DNA of 38,229 bases from Dehalococcoidia bacterium. Lineage in GTDB: Bacteria; Chloroflexota; Dehalococcoidia; Dehalococcoidales; UBA2162. Below the pieces are notes generated by a model. That model worked only from the letters and a program-made list of their open reading frames with translations. It did no database searches and was not told the DNA's origin. The DNA is taken from the NCBI GenBank assembly GCA_011191975.1, contig DUFA01000122.1, positions 1-38,229 of the forward strand. Reading direction: 5' to 3'. Numbering within the stretch: position 1 is the stretch's first letter; every line of letters starts with the position of its first letter. Of this stretch, positions 1-7,157 are shown one piece after another. A program made the translations under genes and the position numbers.

Positions 1-2
1 AA

Positions 3-380
3 GAGTATTACGATACCTATACAGTTGACGGGAAACAATATCTGCTTGAAAAACCTCTTATACCTGATTTCGGTTTCGTCAAGGCGCAGAAAGCCGACAA
101 ATTTGGCAACCTGGTGTACCGGAGAATGCAGAGAGTCCATAATCCGCTGGTGGCCAGGGCTTCGAAAATCACCATCGCCGAGGTCCTGGAGATAGTGGAA
201 CCGGGGGAGATAGACCCGGACCAGATACATACCCCCCATGTGTATGTCGACCGGATAGTGAAAGTGCCGAAGGGAGGAAAGGGGACTCCCGAGTGGGATG
301 AAATGATGAAAGAGCGGATGTACGGTCCGGAAGGCTCCAGGAGACAATCGAGACTGGCCGCGTCGGGAAGGGGTGCGTAA
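3..380 (+). CDS. 3-oxoacid/acyl CoA-transferase alpha subunit (partial, 5' end outside window)
   Basis: This is the C-terminal part of the alpha (A) subunit of a family I CoA-transferase, which moves CoA between carboxylic acids, for example acetoacetyl- or other acyl-CoA with acetate or succinate. The frame is already open at base 3 and ends in TAA at 378-380, so the start codon lies left of the window. Visible family features are the DFGFVKAQKADKFGNLVYRR segment, the TIAEVLEIVEPGEIDPDQI segment and the HTPHVYVDRIVKVP segment, all typical of the A subunit. An internal GTG at 114 is not the real start, because conserved sequence continues upstream of it. The stop overlaps the ATG of the beta gene (TAATG), so the two are translationally coupled. 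Substrate specificity cannot be told from this fragment. Confidence 0.88.
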   Translation, partial: EYYDTYTVDGKQYLLEKPLIPDFGFVKAQKADKFGNLVYRRMQRVHNPLVARASKITIAEVLEIVEPGEIDPDQIHTPHVYVDRIVKVPKGGKGTPEWDEMMKERMYGPEGSRRQSRLAASGRGA

Positions 381-1114
381 TGGATACAGAACGTGAAAAA
401 CTGGTTGAACGATACCGGACGGAAAAACTCGATATGGAAACAATTGCCATGCGTGTCGCGAAGGAGTTCAAGGATGGGGATGTAGTCAATCTCGGCAGGG
501 GAATACCGGGACTGGTCGGTAACTACGTTCCTGCAGGTGTCGATATATTCTGGCACGGCGAGAACGGTATCCTGGGATACGGTACTGCCTACACCATCGA
601 TGAATGGCAGGAGATGGATATGGCGGTCCATAACTCGTCGATTCAGCAGGTCAGGGAACGACCCGGTATGGCTATCTTCGATTTCGGTGAAGCCTTCGGC
701 ATGTTGCGGGGGCACAAGATCGACACCGGCGTACTCGGCGGCTTCCAGGTCTCGGAACACGGCGACTTCGCCAACTGGTCATTCGACTATCCGCCGTTGA
801 ATTCAGGTATCGGGATAGGCGGCTCGTTCGAGCTGACGATAGGGCCGAAACGCTGCATCGCTGCCATCACGCACCTGGACAAGTACGGAAACTCAAAGAT
901 AGTTAAGGAACTTACCATGCCCCTTACCGGAGCGCCGCAACAGGTGGACCTGATCGCGACCGACCTGGCAGTCATCGAGGTAAAGGGTGAAAAAGGAAGG
1001 AAAGAGGGCCTGGTCCTGAAAGAAGCCGCCCCCGGCTGGACGGCAGAGGATATTGTGACGATAACGGGCGTTCCGATGGAGATAGCCGATGATTTCCTGG
1101 TGTATCAGTTATGA
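380..1114 (+). CDS. 3-oxoacid/acyl CoA-transferase beta subunit
   Basis: 244-residue beta (B) subunit of the same CoA-transferase, full length for the family. It shows the NLGRGIPGLVGNYVP segment near residues 38-52 and the ENGILGYG motif near residues 61-68. In this family the glutamate of the ENG motif forms the covalent CoA thioester intermediate. The glycine-rich GSFELTIGPKRCIAAITHL stretch and the C-terminal VPMEIADDFLVYQL are also typical. The start ATG overlaps the alpha stop by one base. Together the two subunits form a cytoplasmic heteromer that activates or releases organic acids as CoA thioesters. The exact acyl pair (acetoacetate, butyrate, glutaconate-like) is not determined. No terminator is obvious in the 49 bases downstream. 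Confidence 0.9.
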   Translation: MDTEREKLVERYRTEKLDMETIAMRVAKEFKDGDVVNLGRGIPGLVGNYVPAGVDIFWHGENGILGYGTAYTIDEWQEMDMAVHNSSIQQVRERPGMAIFDFGEAFGMLRGHKIDTGVLGGFQVSEHGDFANWSFDYPPLNSGIGIGGSFELTIGPKRCIAAITHLDKYGNSKIVKELTMPLTGAPQQVDLIATDLAVIEVKGEKGRKEGLVLKEAAPGWTAEDIVTITGVPMEIADDFLVYQL

Positions 1115-1163
1115 TACTAGGAAATCGTAATATAGAGAATATCCTTTGTATAATATACTGAAC

Positions 1164-1457
1164 TCATTTCTTTTTCTGTCTGTAATCATTAATAACAAAG
1201 CCAAAAACCAAACCATTCATAATCGTAGCGGAGAGGGTGGCTATTGATACAAGTATATCCTTGATATCTTGTGATTTTACATAAGTAGACAGGACGAAGA
1301 CAGAGAAAGTAAGTGATCCAGCGCCACCCATAAAGAGTAATTTCCTCTTTTTCTTATTCTCAGCCTCTTTAAATCCAAGTAATACAAGAACGCTGCCGCT
1401 TAACACAAACACTACTGTAAATATAATCCTTAAAATATCCAGTTGTTCAGCGTTCAT
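1164..1457 (-). CDS. small integral membrane protein, unknown function
   Basis: 97-residue protein with three predicted hydrophobic helices: about residues 5-28 (LDILRIIFTVVFVLSGSVLV), 39-60 (LLFMGGAGSLTFSVFVLSTY) and 68-89 (ILVSIATLSATIMNGLVFGF). A basic KKKRK loop follows the first helix and the C-terminus is RQKKK, so positive-inside topology puts that loop and the C-terminus in the cytoplasm. I chose the ATG at 1457, which has GGTGAT just upstream; an in-frame TTG at 1475 would add six residues but has no better ribosome site. I do not recognise a family. It stands alone, opposite in direction to the CoA-transferase genes. Confidence 0.55.
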   Translation of the reverse strand: MNAEQLDILRIIFTVVFVLSGSVLVLLGFKEAENKKKRKLLFMGGAGSLTFSVFVLSTYVKSQDIKDILVSIATLSATIMNGLVFGFVINDYRQKKK

Positions 1458-1538
1458 ATTTCTATCACCGATCAAAATATAAAATTGTTATGCTCAGCGC
1501 CGTTTACGCCGCACACGGGCTAATGCTCATAATTTACA

Positions 1539-1910
1539 TCATTTACGGGCTTGTTTTAATAACAGCAAATATTCCATTGCTTTTTTGTGATGGTCCAAGT
1601 TATCTATCCATTCTATATACGGTTCGCATGGAAAGACACCGCAATCTCCGCAATGATTTATTCCTTTTTCTTCGCAACATGTGCGAATATGACAGTCTTT
1701 GATTAAGTGGTCTTCGCTTTTCTTCCCCCAACAGCCTTTACAAAACGGTGGATTTTTTTGTACTGCTTCAGCACCTTCATTTTTTTCAATCCATCCCTGT
1801 TCCCTATACCACTCAACCATAGCTTCCGCTGCTTTTAGATCGTGCTCTTTGTTGTAGGTGCCACATTCGTTGCAATCAACTCCGCAAGCTCCTAATTTAA
1901 GCCTGCTCAT
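1539..1910 (-). CDS. DUF3795 cysteine-rich protein
   Basis: 123-residue protein of the DUF3795 family. The N-terminus LKLGACGVDCNECGTY is the family hallmark. It is followed by PPFCKGCWG, a CHIRTCCEEKGINHCGDC segment and FPCEPY. There are about 13 cysteines in CxxC-like pairs, which suggests a metal (zinc or iron-sulfur) site; no enzymatic role is established for the family. The ATG at 1910 has a good AAGGAGA site 6-7 bases upstream and overlaps a 37-codon ORF (1897-2010) by 14 bases, so coupling is likely. The gene ends in TGA. It is a common accessory gene in anaerobic bacteria. Confidence 0.85.
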   Translation of the reverse strand: MSRLKLGACGVDCNECGTYNKEHDLKAAEAMVEWYREQGWIEKNEGAEAVQKNPPFCKGCWGKKSEDHLIKDCHIRTCCEEKGINHCGDCGVFPCEPYIEWIDNLDHHKKAMEYLLLLKQARK

Positions 1911-2010
1911 CGTTAAGTCTCCTTATTGCTTCGAGTATTCCTGGGAAATACTGTAAGCCAGACGCGCCCATCCTTTCGGATAATTCATCGAATATATTTT
2001 TATCCGCCAT
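1897..2010 (-). CDS. small ORF (37 aa) overlapping the DUF3795 start
   Basis: A small reading frame begins MADKNIFDELSERMGASGLQ and ends AIRRLNDEQA. It has an ATG at 2010 preceded by AAAGGATGG and ends in TAA at 1897-1899, inside the first codons of the DUF3795 gene. The composition is protein-like and amphipathic, with hydrophobic residues spaced as in a helix. The overlap of 14 bases with the downstream start suggests translational coupling. I recognise no family. It may be a real small protein or a leader peptide. A further open frame (2000-2161, 53 codons) overlaps its own start but has no ribosome site. Confidence 0.45.
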   Translation of the reverse strand: MADKNIFDELSERMGASGLQYFPGILEAIRRLNDEQA

Positions 2011-2243
2011 TATTCCATCCTTTAATTGTGTTTATATCAGAGTCGACAAATTTTCCCGCATTGTACATCTTTAGGTATCTAGTATCAAGTGAATCTTCCC
2101 GATTGTTCGTGTCTTGATTTCTTTTACCAGTAAATGCATAATTATGAACATCTTGTTTCATATGATGAATATTATACAGATATTATTATGATGTTATTAG
2201 AAATGCTTAATTATTAGTATAAGATAAGAAAGGAGAAATCATT

Positions 2244-2687
2244 ATGAGTACACTTACCCCTGATGATCCTCGCAGATATCCTAAATCTCCTATAGTTATC
2301 GCAACCGTTCTCGTACGTAAAGAAGATAAAGTACTTCTTGTAAAAAGGGGTGGAGAACCTTTTAAGGGATTGTGGGCTCCACCTGGTGGTGGAATAGATT
2401 TAGGTGAACCTGTTGTCGATGGAGGAAAACGTCAACTTCGTGAAGAAACTGGCATTGATGCTGAAATCGAAGGGGTGCAAGAAGTCGAAGATTACATCCA
2501 TCATGACACAGAAGGAAAAGTAGAAGCCCATCTGGTAATAATACGATTGCTTGGAAGATACGTAGGAGGTATAGCCAAAGCTGACAGTGATGCTGATGAA
2601 GTTGGCTGGTATTCAATTGACGAGTTGGAAAACCTTCCACTGCGACCCGGTGTACGTGAATTGTCGATTCAGGCTATGTCAAAATAA
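2244..2687 (+). CDS. NUDIX hydrolase with a Glu-to-Gln change in the NUDIX box
   Basis: 147-residue NUDIX-fold protein, a family that hydrolyses nucleoside diphosphates linked to a moiety X. The NUDIX box runs from about residue 49 to 71: G49, E55, then R63-Q64-L65-R66-E67-E68-T69-G70-I71. The consensus has REUXEE, so the first glutamate of the metal and catalytic triad is glutamine here (codon CAA at residue 64). The paralogue at 11712-12152 has the same N-terminal DPRRYP segment and an intact REVFEE. A strong AAGGAGA site precedes the ATG. The gene is monocistronic, with an AT-rich 130-base upstream region. It could be a catalytically weakened hydrolase, a binding protein, or an enzyme that uses another base. 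Confidence 0.85.
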   Translation: MSTLTPDDPRRYPKSPIVIATVLVRKEDKVLLVKRGGEPFKGLWAPPGGGIDLGEPVVDGGKRQLREETGIDAEIEGVQEVEDYIHHDTEGKVEAHLVIIRLLGRYVGGIAKADSDADEVGWYSIDELENLPLRPGVRELSIQAMSK

Positions 2688-2812
2688 AAATATGAGCAGT
2701 AAATAAAACTAAATAAGAATTCTCTTTCTAAATTCTGTAGCTAAACGAAACTAAATAGCCATACACATGAAGGGATAAACATTGGGATAAACATATGTAC
2801 CTACGAAAATTC

Positions 2813-2841
2813 TTGACTTCTCTTAAATCCGGTAATAGACT
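2813..2841 (+). promoter_or_regulatory. sigma70-like promoter for the winged-helix/ferredoxin gene
   Basis: TTGACT at 2813-2818, a 17-base spacer, and TAGACT at 2836-2841. It lies about 72 bases before the chosen ATG at 2913 and is the best promoter match in this gap. Confidence 0.55.
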
Positions 2842-2912
2842 GTAGCCATTCTTGAGCTTTATCCGGTGATTGTTGTGTGGTAAATCGGGAGGGTCGAATA
2901 CGAGGAGAAAAT

Positions 2913-4055
2913 ATGAGTGCAGAAAAAGACGCGTATCAGAAAATAGCAGAGCGATACAGCATGGTTGACTCCGAATTGTTTCTCAAGGTGTTGAAGGGGA
3001 TGATAACACCCGAAGAGAGTGGGATTCTCGCCAAATTAGATAAACCGATGACATTGGCTGATCTGGTTGAAAAGACCGGGGCCGGTGAAGACGAGTTGAA
3101 AAGCAAACTCGACGGGATGGTAAAGAAGGGATTGATCGGTCTCATGGGCGACAGATACTCGATGCCGACTCATGCCATGCTGCTGTGCCACCGTACCCAG
3201 AACAAGAGTGATGAAGTCGACAAGCTCTGGACGGAATTTTTCTTCAAGGAGTGGCGTTATACCATAGCGGAACATTCGCATAAACGGCGGCTGACGGGTA
3301 TGTGGTCGACCCACCGCATCGTACCAGCTCTCCAGGCCCTGGCTGCCAGCCCTCATATCCCGAAAGAGCAGATATTGCCGTACGAGAACTACGAAGAGAT
3401 GTTCAAACATTCGAAGATGATACTGTTCCTGCCCTGTTCCTGCCGCACCCAGCACCGACAGTGCGATAACAAGATGGAAGTATGCGTGCATGTCATCCTC
3501 GATGATGACGACAGAAGAAGTGAAAAAGAATTCGCCGGCATCCTGCAGCGTTGGCCGGAACTTAAGCCCCTGACGTATCAGGAAGCGATGGATGAGATGT
3601 ATGCACTGGAGGATGCCGGACTGGGTCACCTGTCTCTGAACTTTCCTCGATTAGAAGAAGCCTGCAACTGGTGCGAGTGCTGCTGCCGCGTGGTCAATCC
3701 TCTTATTTATGCCGGATATGACTACGACCTGATGGATCCCACCAAGAGCCGGTACCAGGCGAGTATCGACCAGAACACGTGCAGCGGCTGCCAGACATGC
3801 ATGGAACGGTGTATATTCGGAGCGGTAGAGATGGTGAAAGTGCCCGGTTCGAAGAAGATGAAGGCAAGCATATCGGAAAAGTCGTGCATGGGATGCGGTC
3901 TCTGCGTCTATACCTGCCCGGAACAGGCGATACGATTCGACATAGTCAGGCCGCCCGAACACATTCCCAATATCACCCGGGAACAGGTTTTCTCATGGGG
4001 TCCTACTCCTTCACCGGAAGATATAAAGAAGGCGTACGAACCGAGAAGTTATTAG
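2913..4055 (+). CDS. winged-helix/4Fe-4S ferredoxin-domain protein
   Basis: 380-residue cytoplasmic iron-sulfur protein. The order is a winged-helix-like segment at about residues 30-87 (TLADLVEKTGAGEDELKSKL, then MVKKGLIGL and DRYSMP), a middle domain with cysteines at 175, 177, 184 and 191 (CSCR...C...C), a second cluster at 251-258 (CNWCECCC), and a C-terminal two-cluster ferredoxin with cysteines at 290, 293, 296, 300 and 325, 328, 331, 335. The ATG at 2913 follows GAGGAGAAAAT; an in-frame GTG at 2877 lacks a ribosome site. The winged helix may act as a DNA-binding or protein-docking module, giving either a redox-responsive regulator or an electron carrier with a partner-recognition domain. 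No specific pathway is known to me. A degraded paralogue lies at 4835-5929. Confidence 0.75.
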   Translation: MSAEKDAYQKIAERYSMVDSELFLKVLKGMITPEESGILAKLDKPMTLADLVEKTGAGEDELKSKLDGMVKKGLIGLMGDRYSMPTHAMLLCHRTQNKSDEVDKLWTEFFFKEWRYTIAEHSHKRRLTGMWSTHRIVPALQALAASPHIPKEQILPYENYEEMFKHSKMILFLPCSCRTQHRQCDNKMEVCVHVILDDDDRRSEKEFAGILQRWPELKPLTYQEAMDEMYALEDAGLGHLSLNFPRLEEACNWCECCCRVVNPLIYAGYDYDLMDPTKSRYQASIDQNTCSGCQTCMERCIFGAVEMVKVPGSKKMKASISEKSCMGCGLCVYTCPEQAIRFDIVRPPEHIPNITREQVFSWGPTPSPEDIKKAYEPRSY

Positions 4056-4138
4056 ATAAGATAAATATCCTGTAAGTATAATGTGTTACAATAAGATATC
4101 AGAGTAAAAGTAATCGTTACTCAGGACAAGGAGACAAA

Positions 4139-4453
4139 GTGAGTAAAGCAGGATATGTAGTGTTCACGTTTAGATTTGAAAAAGAAGATGGGCGTTGGAC
4201 TGCGTACTGTGACGAACTAGGCACTGCGACGTTCGGAAGGTCATTACCGGAAGCAGAGAGGAAACTCAGTGAAGCTATACTACTTCATCTAAAAACGTTA
4301 GACGAAGTAGGGGAAAGAGATCGATTTTTTAAAGAACATAGTATAGAGTTTTACCTCAATAAACCGAAGGACGACATACAGGTTCGTTTACCTGTCAGCA
4401 GTAATTCGTATATCCATCCTCACATTCAACCAATACCCGCTGGTGTGGTTTAG
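4139..4453 (+). CDS. HicB-like antitoxin
   Basis: 104-residue protein with the HicB fold signature: an antiparallel strand pair (GYVVFTFRFEKEDGRWTAYC), then ELGTATFGRSLPEAERKLSE and AILLHLKTLDEVGE, matching the partial RNase-H-like antitoxin fold. No clear C-terminal ribbon-helix-helix or HTH domain is seen, so it may neutralise by binding only. The start is GTG at 4139 with AAGGAGA five bases upstream. It ends in TAG one base before the stop of the HicA-like gene on the other strand. In standard loci hicA and hicB are in one operon on the same strand, so this tail-to-tail order is unusual. Confidence 0.75.
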   Translation: MSKAGYVVFTFRFEKEDGRWTAYCDELGTATFGRSLPEAERKLSEAILLHLKTLDEVGERDRFFKEHSIEFYLNKPKDDIQVRLPVSSNSYIHPHIQPIPAGVV

Positions 4454-4454
4454 T

Positions 4455-4715
4455 CTACAATCCATGTTTGTTAATGATAACGAGTAATCCACTTTTACCG
4501 ATTCCCGTCTGTTTAACTCCTAATATCGCATTAAGAGTACCTTCGGGAAGACTTGCTCTCGAATCCGGCACAATAGTAACTATAGAACGCCTGTTCACGA
4601 TTTTCTTTAGTGATACACCGTGACGTGTTCTACCATGTATTTCCCATCCATCCTTTTGCAGGAGTGAAATCAGTTGTTTCCCACTCAGTGCCGGGATTCG
4701 AGTATACTTCGCCAT
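4455..4715 (-). CDS. HicA-like mRNA interferase toxin
   Basis: 86-residue protein with the HicA double-stranded-RNA-binding-like fold: IPALSGKQLISLLQKDGWEI, then GRTRHGVSLKK with the family's catalytic histidine, and a C-terminal LPEGTLNAIL matching the family's LPxGTLxxIL. In this family the histidine cleaves mRNA in a translation-dependent manner. It is read from the minus strand, converging on the HicB-like gene with a single base between the stops. The ATG at 4715 has no good Shine-Dalgarno, but a TATAAT box lies 17 bases upstream, so the leader would be only about nine bases long. Confidence 0.75.
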   Translation of the reverse strand: MAKYTRIPALSGKQLISLLQKDGWEIHGRTRHGVSLKKIVNRRSIVTIVPDSRASLPEGTLNAILGVKQTGIGKSGLLVIINKHGL

Positions 4716-4731
4716 TGAGTTAAGTTTACTT

Positions 4732-4760
4732 ATTATATTTCATAAGTGCAATACCGTGAA
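4732..4760 (-). promoter_or_regulatory. promoter for the HicA-like gene
   Basis: On the minus strand, TTCACG (4760-4755), 17 bases, then a perfect TATAAT (4737-4732). The expected transcript start is about nine bases before the toxin ATG, leaving almost no leader. Confidence 0.5.
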
Positions 4761-4764
4761 TAGT

Positions 4765-4795
4765 CCGTTCATCCTGAGTAGTTCGAAGGATGAAA
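4765..4795. repeat. palindromic dispersed repeat, CCGTTC...TCGAA type
   Basis: CCGTTCATCCTGAG followed by TTCGAAGGATGAA forms a hairpin (TTCATCC at 4768-4774 with GGATGAA at 4788-4794). Its CCGTTC, GAG and TCGAA core resembles the cores at 19112-19142 and 25151-25182, so it belongs to the same loose repeat class but lacks their flanks. Confidence 0.6.
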
Positions 4796-4834
4796 TGGTG
4801 ATACGGTAGTACAGTATCCAGGATGAACATATTA

Positions 4835-5929
4835 TCATGCACTCAGCCAGTTAGGCACAGCCGCCCTTTTTTTACGGGCTTCAGCCAGTCCACCGGTCGG
4901 GATATGCTCAGGAGGGCGAACCAGTTCCATAGTCAGGGCGTTCTGTTCGCATGTCAGGACGCACAAGCCACAGCCCATACACACGTCGTTATCGACCGAT
5001 GCCTTGAGCTTTTTCGAGTCGGGACTTTTCGTCATTTTGATCGCGTTGAAATGACAGCGGTCGATACAGGTCTGGCACCCGTTACATAATTCCCGATCTA
5101 CCGTTGCCCGGTAACGGCTGGGAGCCAGGTTAGCCTCTTTGGTAACAGGATCGCCGTATTCGATGTATGGATGGGCCACCTCGCAGCAGCATGGGCAGCA
5201 GTTGCAGAAGAGTATCGCTTCCGCCTGGTTGGGCGGGATATTCAGCATGCCCAGGTCTTCGCACTTCTCACAGATTTCGATTGCTTCATCGGCGGTTATC
5301 TGTTTTCTCGGATCGGGCATTCCGCCCATTTCCTGGTAGGAAATACCAATGCAGGTCTCCTAAGGGTATTCGCAGTTGCCCCAGACCGAACGGCAACCGC
5401 AGTTACCTATGGTTATCTTCACCGCTCTCCTGAACATCTCTGGCATATCTTCATACCAGAGTATCTGCTCCGGATTGATGTCGGGGCTGGCTGCAAGCGC
5501 TCTCCGCTAAGGCAGGATACGGTGAATCGGCTGTCCGGAAATGTTATACATCCGTACCCACGTTTCCAGCAGCCACTTCGGGTGTTCGCCCGAACGCCAG
5601 AAATCACTCCAGACTTCCACTACCTTTTCGCGGGGAATATCAGGCAGAGACCTTTCGGGAATCACGCCTATCATGTTCGGTATGCTGATATACTTTCCTT
5701 CAACCGGGCGCGCCCAACCTCCGAGAGAATCGAGTTTTTCCTGGACGTATTCCTCTCTCTCACCGAGTTTTTCAACCAGTTCAGCACGGGTTACCGGAGT
5801 ATTCAGTTCGAGAAGTACCCTTCCTTCTTCGGGCGTAAACGCTATCTCGAATATCTTTATAATCCTGGAATCATCAGGGAACCGCCAGGCATTCGCCACT
5901 TTCCTGTAGATATCATCGGTCTTATCAAT
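4835..5929 (-). pseudogene. winged-helix/4Fe-4S ferredoxin paralogue interrupted by two in-frame UAG codons
   Basis: One continuous reading frame of about 364 codons is homologous along its length to the protein at 2913-4055, but UAG codons stand at 5507-5509 and 5360-5362. No frameshift is present. Between and after the UAGs the frame stays conserved: ALAASPDINPEQILWYED, then CGCR, C, and C after the second UAG, then FCNCCPCCCEVAHP and a two-cluster ferredoxin (CNGCQTCIDRC, CMGCGLCVLTC). The frame's natural start follows a perfect AGGAGG by five bases but reads AUU (5929-5927). A GTG at 5899 is the nearest conventional start and would lose ten residues. Three point lesions argue for a young pseudogene; readthrough is the alternative. 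It lies 49 bases downstream of the alcohol dehydrogenase gene in the same direction. Confidence 0.75.
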
Positions 5930-5978
5930 TGAAACCTCCTTTTAAGAACCTTAACGACAAGTTAATAATTACAAAGGT

Positions 5979-7112
5979 TTAGAAAGCATCCCGGTATATT
6001 TGGGCTATTATTTCAGCATTCATCTCGGTCGGATGAGGAGTATAATCCCAGAGTTTCAGCGCTATCCCGGCTATCTCATCAGCTTTTTCAAGCTCGCAGC
6101 CAAGGTCTCTCAGTCGGAGTTTCATTCCTACTTTTTCCAGCCAGTCTTCGAATGCCGCTATTCCGTCGGTCTTTCCGAACGCATTCTTCCCCAGCAATTC
6201 GAACCTTTCCTTTCTGACAGGCTCGAACTGCTTCATCCATGCCGGCAGCAGAGCAGACAGCCCGGCACCGTGATTGACGTCATAATAGCCGCTGATGGCG
6301 TGCTCGATGCCGTGACAGGTCATGCTGCCGGCTGAGCCACCCAGCCGGGACAGGTCCGAGCTGGCGATGGTACTTGCCCAGGAAATCTGGGAACGGGAAT
6401 CGACATCATCGAGATTGGACAGAACTTCGGGAAGCACCTGTACTATCACCTTCATTACCGCTTCCCTGATGGCGTCGTTCATCGGTAACGGATTTTCCGG
6501 CATCAGGTAACACTCCATGATGTGGGAGAGGGCATCGACTCCTCCCCCGGCAGTAAGTTTTTCAGGCAGGGTGACAGTCAGAGCGGGATCGATTATAGCC
6601 GTCTTCGCCCACAGGTTGGGATCGAATGTGAACCGTTTCTCGTGGCTTTCCCAGTGGGTAAATACGCATATCGGGTTCAGCTCGGAGCCGGTTCCTGCCA
6701 GGGTGGGAATTTGAATAAGGTTTGGAATGGTGCCTTTTGCCTGCGCTTTACCCAGCAGGTAATCCCAGATCGGGGCTTCGCCCGAACTGGCCAGGGCGAT
6801 GCCTTTCGCTGCGTCCATGGCGCTGCCGCCGCCCATCCCGATAACCAGGTCGATCTTTTTTTCACGGGCGATTCCGGCTGCCCGGTCGACCGTGGTAGTG
6901 CGCGGATTAGGCTCAAGTTCTTCGAACACCTCTGTATCGATGCCCTGGCTTTCGAGGTCTTTCAGGACGATATCCAGAAATCCCAGCCTGCGTATATCCG
7001 GGTAGGTGACGATCATCGCTCGACTGCCCAGGCTTTTCGCTTCCTGGCCAACCTGCTCGACGCTTCCGGGGCCGAAAAGAACTTTTACGGGTATGTAAAA
7101 CTGCTGTATCAT
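5979..7112 (-). CDS. iron-containing alcohol dehydrogenase
   Basis: 377-residue group III (iron-dependent) alcohol dehydrogenase, oxidising an alcohol or reducing an aldehyde with NAD(P). The N-terminal nucleotide-binding half carries VIGMGGGSAMDAAKG. The metal-binding half carries AGGGVDALSHIMECY (Asp and His ligands) and CHGIEHAISGYYDVNHGAGL (the two further His ligands), so all four metal ligands of the FucO/butanol dehydrogenase family are present. Length is normal. GGGAGGA precedes the ATG by about nine bases. The substrate is unknown; the closest general type is butanol-dehydrogenase-like. The broken ferredoxin gene follows it, so the two were probably one operon that paired a dehydrogenase with an electron carrier. 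Confidence 0.92.
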   Translation of the reverse strand: MIQQFYIPVKVLFGPGSVEQVGQEAKSLGSRAMIVTYPDIRRLGFLDIVLKDLESQGIDTEVFEELEPNPRTTTVDRAAGIAREKKIDLVIGMGGGSAMDAAKGIALASSGEAPIWDYLLGKAQAKGTIPNLIQIPTLAGTGSELNPICVFTHWESHEKRFTFDPNLWAKTAIIDPALTVTLPEKLTAGGGVDALSHIMECYLMPENPLPMNDAIREAVMKVIVQVLPEVLSNLDDVDSRSQISWASTIASSDLSRLGGSAGSMTCHGIEHAISGYYDVNHGAGLSALLPAWMKQFEPVRKERFELLGKNAFGKTDGIAAFEDWLEKVGMKLRLRDLGCELEKADEIAGIALKLWDYTPHPTEMNAEIIAQIYRDAF

Positions 7113-7157
7113 CGGTATGAATCCTCCCTGTAAAGTAAATCACCTGCCTGTTTTATA

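Noticed and set aside
1926-2117. Plus-strand 63-codon frame
   Set aside because: It is antisense to the small minus-strand ORFs, lacks a ribosome site and has no family-like pattern.
4835-5929. Pyrrolysine at the two UAG codons
   Set aside because: No pyl genes in the window, many other genes end in UAG, the aligned residues in the paralogue are Ala and Met, and an AUU start is a third lesion; a pseudogene is the simpler reading. It is kept only as an alternative in the finding.
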